Below are positions 1-7,587 of a DNA stretch of 7,587 bases, piece after piece. Origin of the DNA: Thiotrichaceae bacterium (GTDB taxonomy: Bacteria; Pseudomonadota; Gammaproteobacteria; Thiotrichales; Thiotrichaceae). Made by a program: the position numbers and the translations under genes. Numbering within the stretch: position 1 is the first letter of the stretch; every line of letters begins with the position of its first letter. The stretch is from NCBI GenBank assembly GCA_027024625.1, contig JALVRY010000033.1:1-7587 (forward strand). The letters run 5' to 3'. A model generated the notes under the pieces. The model saw only the letters and a list, made by a program, of their open reading frames with translations, had not been told where the DNA came from and did no database searches.

Positions 1-37
1 TTTTCAGAATTAAAATGTTTTTTTTCGTGGTATTTTT

Positions 38-58
38 AGCCGCAACGTGGCTTTTATG
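38..58 (+). terminator. possible rho-independent terminator of an upstream gene
   Basis: AGCCGC and GTGGCT can form a 6-bp stem with one G-T wobble and an AAC loop, followed by TTTATGT. The stem is short and the T-run is poor, so this is a weak terminator candidate. It would end a + strand transcript entering from the left of the window. It could also be chance pairing. Confidence 0.3.
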
Positions 59-92
59 TAGCATTATTGCTGTCAAAGAGATATAGTTTCGG

Positions 93-104
93 CACAAATT
101 TGTG
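93..104. promoter_or_regulatory. perfect 12-bp palindrome, operator-like
   Basis: CACAAATTTGTG is an exact palindrome lying about 40 bp upstream of the promoter-like hexamers and 324 bp upstream of the adaptor start. Palindromes of this size are typical of dimeric repressor or activator sites. No regulator gene is in the window and no second copy was noticed, so the assignment rests on symmetry and position alone. Confidence 0.3.
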
Positions 105-143
105 TATTAAAACTGCTGATTGATAGTCATGTTAACTTGGTTC

Positions 144-173
144 TTGTATTGTCATTCTGTCTATTTATATAAA
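144..173 (+). promoter_or_regulatory. possible sigma70 promoter for the pump operon
   Basis: TTGTAT at 144-149 and TATAAA at 168-173 are separated by 18 bp, close to the -35/-10 consensus for sigma70. An overlapping TATATA at 166 gives 16-bp spacing. It points toward the adaptor gene and would leave a leader of about 250 nt. AT-rich DNA yields such matches by chance. A weaker alternative, TTGGGC (375-380) with TATAGG (397-402), lies closer to the gene. Confidence 0.35.
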
Positions 174-427
174 TATTTGGTAAGAAATTTTTTCTAGTGA
201 TGGCTAAATTGGCTAGGTCACGAGATATGAAACATGAAATTTTGCTGAGAATCAAGTACTTAAGATGTCGGCAATACCTATAAGAATAAATGAATCGGTA
301 TTGGTGCATTGGGGATCTTTGGCTTAGATCTGAGTAAAATTGTTTATGATTTGGTTTGTCGCTTCCTAAGTTGGTTGGGCACAAGTCAGTAGAGCATATA
401 GGTAGGGTATTCTTGGAAATTATTAAT

Positions 428-1600
428 ATGAATGTAGCAAGCATACGGTTGAAATTTTTAGTTATTGGTATCGGAGTCTTATTTTCAAGCTATTTACAAG
501 CAGCGGGAAATGCAGCAAATATTATTACAGTCGAAACTCAAGAGTCGCAGGCAACATCCGTATTAGGTAGTACCGTTGTTCCATACAAAGAAGTTTTGCT
601 TTCAGCTCAAATCCCTGGTCGAGTGTTGGCTATTAATGGTGATGTTGGCTCGCCTTTTAAACAAGGTGAGATAATTGTAGATATTGACCCAACTTCACTG
701 CAAGCTAAGCGTAGTGCTGTTTCAGCTCAAGTGGCAACAGCACAAGCAGCTTTACGAAATGCACAAACTCAGTATCAACGTGAATTAATTTCACCTCGGA
801 GTGAGGATATTGGGAGTATGCCGGGTTTTGGTTTGCCAACTATGATGGATATTTATATGACGCGTCCAATGGCAGACATGATGGGGCAGGGCTATGACTC
901 TGATATGGCACGTTATTCAGATTTAATGAATAGTGCGACAGGCTTGTCACAGGCTCGCGCAGCAGTTCAGCAAGCCAATGCCCAATTACAGGAAATTGAT
1001 ACAAAGTTGCGCGACGCACGTTCGATTGCACCGTTTGATGGTATCATTCTAAAGAAAATGGTCGAAACAGGTGATACAGTTCAGCCTGGTCAGCCGCTGG
1101 TTCGATTTGGTTATGTGAAATATTTGCGCCTCAAAGCAGATGTGCCTTCTGGGTTAGTTTCTGGGTTGAAAGAGGGAATGTTTGTAACAGCAGAGATTGA
1201 TGGTGTTGTTAATGACTGTAAGCCAAACGACGAGCTTTGTGGAAAAGTTAAAGTATCCCAAATATATCCCGTTGCTGATCCTATCCGTCATACTGTTATT
1301 GTGAAGTTTGATTTGCAGACAAAAACAAGGGCAAAAGTTGGTACCTATGCGAAAATTATGATTCCATCTAGCGGACGTAGCGGAGAAAAAGTTAATATCA
1401 TTCCAAAAACTGCGTTATTAAAAGGGCGGAGTTTGCCTAGTGTGTTAGTTATAAATGGTAATACCTCAGAATTAAGGTTGGTTCGCCTTGGCTCGATGCA
1501 GGGTGCGAATAAAGTTGAAGTTGTATCTGGACTATCTGAAGGAGATAGGATTATTGATAACCCACCTTCTGGTGTAACATCAGGATGGATGCCTCACTAA
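428..1600 (+). CDS. RND efflux periplasmic adaptor (membrane fusion protein) with Met-rich hairpin tip
   Basis: This is the adaptor that links an RND permease to an outer-membrane channel. I start it at ATG 428, preceded by GGAAA at 415-419. A TTG start at 356 would add 24 residues ahead of a good signal peptide and has no better ribosome site. The 390-residue product begins with a signal sequence cleaved near residue 25 (LQA/AG). A lipoyl half-motif follows at about 62-88 and an alpha-hairpin at about 91-197. The second lipoyl half is at 199-228 (APFDGIILKK, then GDTVQPGQPL). The beta-barrel spans about 230-315 and the membrane-proximal domain about 322-390. The hairpin tip carries an unusual insert, residues 122-169, with nine methionines between 131 and 167. 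Cys264 and Cys271 could form a disulfide in the barrel. No lipobox cysteine is seen, so it is probably not a lipoprotein. It heads an operon with the permease 51 nt downstream. The family call is secure; the substrate is unknown. Confidence 0.93.
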   Translation: MNVASIRLKFLVIGIGVLFSSYLQAAGNAANIITVETQESQATSVLGSTVVPYKEVLLSAQIPGRVLAINGDVGSPFKQGEIIVDIDPTSLQAKRSAVSAQVATAQAALRNAQTQYQRELISPRSEDIGSMPGFGLPTMMDIYMTRPMADMMGQGYDSDMARYSDLMNSATGLSQARAAVQQANAQLQEIDTKLRDARSIAPFDGIILKKMVETGDTVQPGQPLVRFGYVKYLRLKADVPSGLVSGLKEGMFVTAEIDGVVNDCKPNDELCGKVKVSQIYPVADPIRHTVIVKFDLQTKTRAKVGTYAKIMIPSSGRSGEKVNIIPKTALLKGRSLPSVLVINGNTSELRLVRLGSMQGANKVEVVSGLSEGDRIIDNPPSGVTSGWMPH

Positions 1601-1651
1601 AAAATTCCAGTTTTACTAATTGAATTGCCCAACACTTTTGGACTCCCCAAT

Positions 1652-5353
<3,702 letters not shown>

Positions 5354-5381
5354 TCGAATGGAATTACAGGTTAGAAGAAAT

Positions 5382-6395
5382 ATGAACAGTTTAAATAAAA
5401 ATATATTAGCGCTTACTATTGCCTTGATTGTGAGTTATTCGGCTTTTGCTGATGATTATCCTAAGGCTCCAGTAGGACCTTTCAGCAAATCGATTACTTC
5501 AGTTGATACTGCTAAGGTTGATCAGAATAAATTAAATCAGTATGGAAAAGCATCTGAAGCACTTAGTGGGAAATCTCTCAATATGCCAGTTGCTCCAGAA
5601 AAGCCTGAATCACATGAGCAGGTAAATATAAATTCCCCAGAGCAAAAAGCACCGATTGCGCCAAAGCAACCTGATGCTCCAATAGCACCAAAACAGCCTG
5701 CAAACATAGTGAGCGAAGGCGTTAAACCACTAGTTGCACCTACACCACTAGAAAAACCATCGTTTAAAGTGCAGGAAAATATCACTATGCCAGAGTTGCC
5801 CACTGCTCCTGAGCATACGGTAGCTTTTCCAAAAGTAGACATTGCAGTACAGGCGGCTCCGGAAGCTCCAGAAATTATTAACTCAGTACCAGCTAAGCCT
5901 ATACGGCTGGAGAAAAATGCTTTTAAAGCAGTAGCACCTGTGGCGAAACCTACAGGAATACAGTCTCAAGTCACTTCAAATAATAAAGCGCTAGTACCAC
6001 CTTCTAAGCCTGAGCAGCCAAAAAAACCTAATGTTTTAAAACCAACAGCTCCCGTGATGCAAGCTGTAGGAGGTCAGATTCAAGAAATTCCAAACAGTAA
6101 AATGCCGGCACCTCCCCAGATGCCACAGATGCAAGTGCCTGTGTTAACACCTGATATGCAGCTACAAATTCACCGTCCTGTTATGGATACGAGTATAGGT
6201 CAAGCACCGATAATGCCACCGATGCCTCAAATGGAAATGCCACCGCAGTTACCCATGCCCCAGTTTTCTATGCCTGTGCAAATGCCATCGATGGGGGTAA
6301 CTGCTGCCCAAAAAACGGCAGTGCCTATTGCAAATGTACCAACTCCAGTTGCAGAGAAAGCGGATACAGAAAAAACAGATGCAGAGAAGAAGTAG
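5382..6395 (+). CDS. exported proline- and methionine-rich protein, probably disordered
   Basis: I do not recognise a family. From ATG 5382 the product is 337 residues and opens with a classical signal peptide cleaved after AFA (residue 23). An in-frame ATG at 5358 adds eight residues and has AAAGGA 11 nt upstream, so that start is possible; I chose 5382 for its shorter signal-peptide n-region. The mature chain has no cysteine or tryptophan and is rich in Pro, Ala, Lys, Gln and Val in short APxxP-like units. The octapeptide APIAPKQP occurs twice (residues 90-97 and 99-106) with different codons, which suggests selection on the protein. Residues 241-304 hold 13 Met and 17 Pro. The C-terminus is charged (Glu/Lys/Asp). 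No globular domain or membrane anchor follows the signal peptide, so it is probably periplasmic or secreted and extended. It starts 28 nt after the permease stop, so co-expression with the pump is likely. Possible roles are a periplasmic spacer, a pump accessory or a metal-binding protein; none is established. Confidence 0.8.
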   Translation: MNSLNKNILALTIALIVSYSAFADDYPKAPVGPFSKSITSVDTAKVDQNKLNQYGKASEALSGKSLNMPVAPEKPESHEQVNINSPEQKAPIAPKQPDAPIAPKQPANIVSEGVKPLVAPTPLEKPSFKVQENITMPELPTAPEHTVAFPKVDIAVQAAPEAPEIINSVPAKPIRLEKNAFKAVAPVAKPTGIQSQVTSNNKALVPPSKPEQPKKPNVLKPTAPVMQAVGGQIQEIPNSKMPAPPQMPQMQVPVLTPDMQLQIHRPVMDTSIGQAPIMPPMPQMEMPPQLPMPQFSMPVQMPSMGVTAAQKTAVPIANVPTPVAEKADTEKTDAEKK

Positions 6396-6420
6396 GCTGA
6401 TCAAGTCCAAAATATTGGAA

Positions 6421-6439
6421 GCGACACTTTGAGTGTCGC
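6421..6439 (+). terminator. perfect 8-bp hairpin after the pump operon
   Basis: GCGACACT and AGTGTCGC pair perfectly around a TTG loop, 26 nt after the stop codon of the Pro/Met-rich gene. The position fits an operon terminator or mRNA 3'-end stabiliser. The sequence after it (CTGTAAGG) is not a T-run, so intrinsic termination is unlikely to be strong. A palindromic protein-binding site is an alternative reading. Confidence 0.45.
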
Positions 6440-6480
6440 CTGTAAGGTATTGAAATACTGTTTGTCTCGGGCGAGGCTAA

Positions 6481-6560
6481 AGAGACTGTGCAAGTATTCA
6501 AGGAACGCGAAAAAATGAGGAAAAATTTTTTCGCAGTCCCAGAATACCTGCACAGTCTCT
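6481..6560. repeat. 80-nt near-palindrome, MITE-like element candidate
   Basis: Positions 6481-6499 pair with 6542-6560 in 18 of 19 positions, the only mismatch being 6493 against 6548. Inside, GCGAAAAAAT (6507-6516) pairs perfectly with ATTTTTTCGC (6525-6534) around an 8-nt loop, and three of the seven positions between the two stems also pair. The ends read GAGACTGTGCA inward. CTAAAG occurs at both edges (6477-6482 and 6559-6564), so a 78-bp element at 6482-6559 flanked by TAAA duplications is a consistent reading. I recall IS5-family ends that begin with similar GAG-CTGT sequences, so it may be a non-autonomous derivative. It has no coding capacity. As RNA it would form a long hairpin between the pump operon and the ATPase gene. 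Confidence 0.6.
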
Positions 6561-6660
6561 AAAGTTTCACTTCCTACTTATATCAGAGTTTCCGTTTAGT
6601 TAGATGGAGTGATGGATAAGTTCTGTGATAACGTAAATATATACAAATATAGGAATCAAG

Positions 6661-7284
6661 ATGATTACAGTCATTGGTAATTTAAAAGGTGGAACAGGGA
6701 AAAGTACAGCGGCTTTTAATATTTCACTCTGGGTGGCAACGCACAGGAATGTTCATGTAGTTGTTTATGATTTGGATCCACAGGCTACGTTAACAGACGC
6801 TTTTGAAATTCGCACGGAAGATGGCTATTCTCCAGCGATTACACCGGAGAATTCGGTAAAAGAATTAGGTAAAGAAGGTAAGCATTCAGAAATCATTATC
6901 GATATTGGTATGTCAGATATGCTTGCAATGAAAGAGGCTCTTAAAAAAGCGGATCGTGTTATTGTTCCGATTGGTCCAAGTCAAGCAGATGTTTGGTCGA
7001 CGCAACGTTTTTTAAAATTAATTGATGATACTTGTGAAGGTAAAAAGAAACCAAAAGTATTTGGCTTTATGAATAGAGCTGATACACATAGGGCTGTACG
7101 AGAAACAGATGAAGCATTTGATGCTTTATTAACATTATCTGATCAAATTGAAATGTTGGAGCCACGATTATATCAGCGTACAGCATATCGTCGCTCTTTT
7201 AGTGAAGGAATGGCGGTATTTGAGCTTGATAGAAAATCAAAGGCATCGTTAGAAATCGAGAAACTTGGAGAAGTTTTATACTAA
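6661..7284 (+). CDS. orphan ParA/MinD-family ATPase
   Basis: This is a cytoplasmic P-loop ATPase of the ParA family, 207 residues, a usual size for short ParA proteins lacking an N-terminal DNA-binding domain. AGGA at 6651-6654 sits 6 nt before the ATG. The deviant Walker A box KGGTGKST spans residues 9-16 with the signature Lys9. Switch I (DLDPQA) is at 37-42 and Walker B (IIID) at 78-81. Walker B is followed by Ile-Gly-Met where relatives usually have Thr-Pro-Gly or Thr-Ala-Gly. The segment PIGPSQADVWS is at 103-113, and the basic stretch at 169-178 may contribute to non-specific DNA binding. Such proteins dimerise on ATP, bind the nucleoid or membrane and position DNA, chemoreceptors, carboxysomes or other cargo. 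No ParB-like partner or evident parS cluster is in the window, so a role in plasmid segregation is not supported. It lies 265 nt after the pump operon on the same strand and is probably transcribed separately. Its cargo is unknown. Confidence 0.9.
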   Translation: MITVIGNLKGGTGKSTAAFNISLWVATHRNVHVVVYDLDPQATLTDAFEIRTEDGYSPAITPENSVKELGKEGKHSEIIIDIGMSDMLAMKEALKKADRVIVPIGPSQADVWSTQRFLKLIDDTCEGKKKPKVFGFMNRADTHRAVRETDEAFDALLTLSDQIEMLEPRLYQRTAYRRSFSEGMAVFELDRKSKASLEIEKLGEVLY

Positions 7285-7356
7285 GATCTTTGCACATATG
7301 GCTAAATGAATAGAAGGGTTTGAATATTCTTTCGTCGTACTTTCATGTAACGGTCT

Positions 7357-7381
7357 TATACTAAATATTTATGAATATTTA
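7357..7381 (+). promoter_or_regulatory. possible -10 element with adjoining AT-only inverted repeat
   Basis: TATACT at 7357-7362 is one base from the -10 consensus. It overlaps an inverted repeat in which TAAATATT (7362-7369) pairs with AATATTTA (7374-7381) around TATG. Together they lie about 80-100 bp before the final gene, so they could form a promoter with an operator at the start site. No good -35 box is seen 16-18 bp upstream, and AT-rich DNA readily produces such repeats. Confidence 0.3.
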
Positions 7382-7423
7382 ATAGAAATACCCTAAAAAT
7401 TTTAATTTGCAATATACAACAAG

Positions 7424-7442
7424 CAAAGCATTGAATGCTTTG
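7424..7442 (+). promoter_or_regulatory. 8-bp inverted repeat abutting a ribosome binding site
   Basis: CAAAGCAT (7424-7431) and ATGCTTTG (7435-7442) pair perfectly around TGA. The repeat ends 3 nt before the strong AGGAG (7446-7450) of the last gene. It could be an operator or an mRNA hairpin that influences ribosome access or mRNA stability. No T-run follows, so it is not a convincing terminator for the ATPase gene. Confidence 0.4.
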
Positions 7443-7456
7443 TAAAGGAGATAGAT

Positions 7457-7587
7457 ATGTTCGTTATACGTTGGTTAACTTCACACCCGATTGTTTTTGT
7501 TTGGTTTTTAACGGCTGTAGCCTTGATTTTTGGCTACAGTATGGACAAAAATCATGATGCAAGTACAGCAGCTAGCACAGAGCAAGG
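7457..7587 (+). CDS. N-terminal fragment of a single-pass membrane protein, truncated by the window end
   Basis: An excellent ribosome site, AAAGGAG, lies 6 nt before ATG 7457. The frame is open for 43 full codons to the end of the window. The visible part has a short basic N-terminus (Arg5), a hydrophobic segment at about residues 11-27 rich in Val, Phe, Leu and Ala, then a polar Asp/Ala/Ser/Thr-rich stretch. The absence of an obvious cleavage site suggests an uncleaved anchor with the rest in the periplasm, though a signal peptide is not excluded. I do not recognise the family. It is 172 nt downstream of the ATPase gene on the same strand and may have its own promoter. Confidence 0.7.
   Translation, partial: MFVIRWLTSHPIVFVWFLTAVALIFGYSMDKNHDASTAASTEQ

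Larger units (their letters stand above)
1..427. other. non-coding upstream region
   Basis: I see no convincing gene in these 427 bases. The only long open frames are an antisense one with no recognisable domain and the 24-codon TTG-initiated extension of the adaptor gene. The stretch is AT-rich and holds a terminator-like hairpin near position 38, a 12-bp palindrome at 93 and a promoter-like pair of hexamers at 144-173. If that promoter is used, the adaptor mRNA would carry a leader of roughly 250 nt. I recognise no riboswitch or leader-peptide structure in it. Confidence 0.6.

Noticed and set aside
356..427. TTG-initiated N-terminal extension of the adaptor
   Set aside because: It would place 24 residues ahead of a good signal peptide and lacks a better ribosome site than ATG 428.
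127..444. Antisense open frame of 105 codons in the upstream region
   Set aside because: It has no recognisable domain or ribosome site, and its 5' end overlaps the adaptor start region.
1625..1651. TTG start for the permease
   Set aside because: No ribosome-binding sequence precedes it, and ATG 1652 gives a normal RND N-terminus.
5537..5842. Antisense open frame in the Pro-rich gene
   Set aside because: Its Gly/Ser/Cys-rich composition is the antisense reading of Pro/Ala codons.
6661..7284. Plasmid partition locus
   Set aside because: There is no ParB-like gene, no repeated centromere-like cluster and no replication gene in the window.

Overview
This is an AT-rich bacterial window with every gene on the + strand. 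It holds a tripartite-pump operon, then a ParA-family ATPase gene, then the 5' end of a small membrane-protein gene. The permease most resembles a family of RND permeases that I recall mainly from Gammaproteobacteria, including sulfur oxidisers. I therefore suggest an AT-rich gammaproteobacterium, with low to moderate confidence. No rRNA, tRNA or taxonomic marker is present.

Layout. Positions 1-427 appear non-coding and hold a terminator-like hairpin, a perfect 12-bp palindrome and a plausible sigma70 promoter. Positions 428-1600 encode a periplasmic adaptor (membrane fusion protein). Positions 1652-5353 encode an RND permease with an unusual 150-residue C-terminal extension. Positions 5382-6395 encode an exported proline- and methionine-rich protein that I cannot assign to a family. 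The three genes are separated by 51 and 28 nt and look like one operon. Positions 6396-6660 are non-coding and contain a perfect 8-bp hairpin and an 80-nt near-palindrome with flanking short repeats, probably a MITE-like element. Positions 6661-7284 encode an orphan ParA/MinD-type ATPase with no ParB nearby. Positions 7285-7456 are non-coding with two inverted repeats. A truncated gene for a single-pass membrane protein starts at 7457 and runs off the window.

How it may work together. Adaptor and permease should form an inner-membrane/periplasmic proton-driven exporter. It would need an outer-membrane TolC-like channel, and no gene for one is visible here. The exported Pro/Met-rich protein, the Met-rich insert at the tip of the adaptor hairpin and extra cysteines in both pump proteins suggest a specialised pump. 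The substrate cannot be read from the sequence. The most interesting idea is that the ParA ATPase positions this pump, with the permease's disordered (Pro-Glu)11 plus lysine/arginine-rich tail as the contact. That is a hypothesis built on gene proximity and tail composition, not something the sequence proves.
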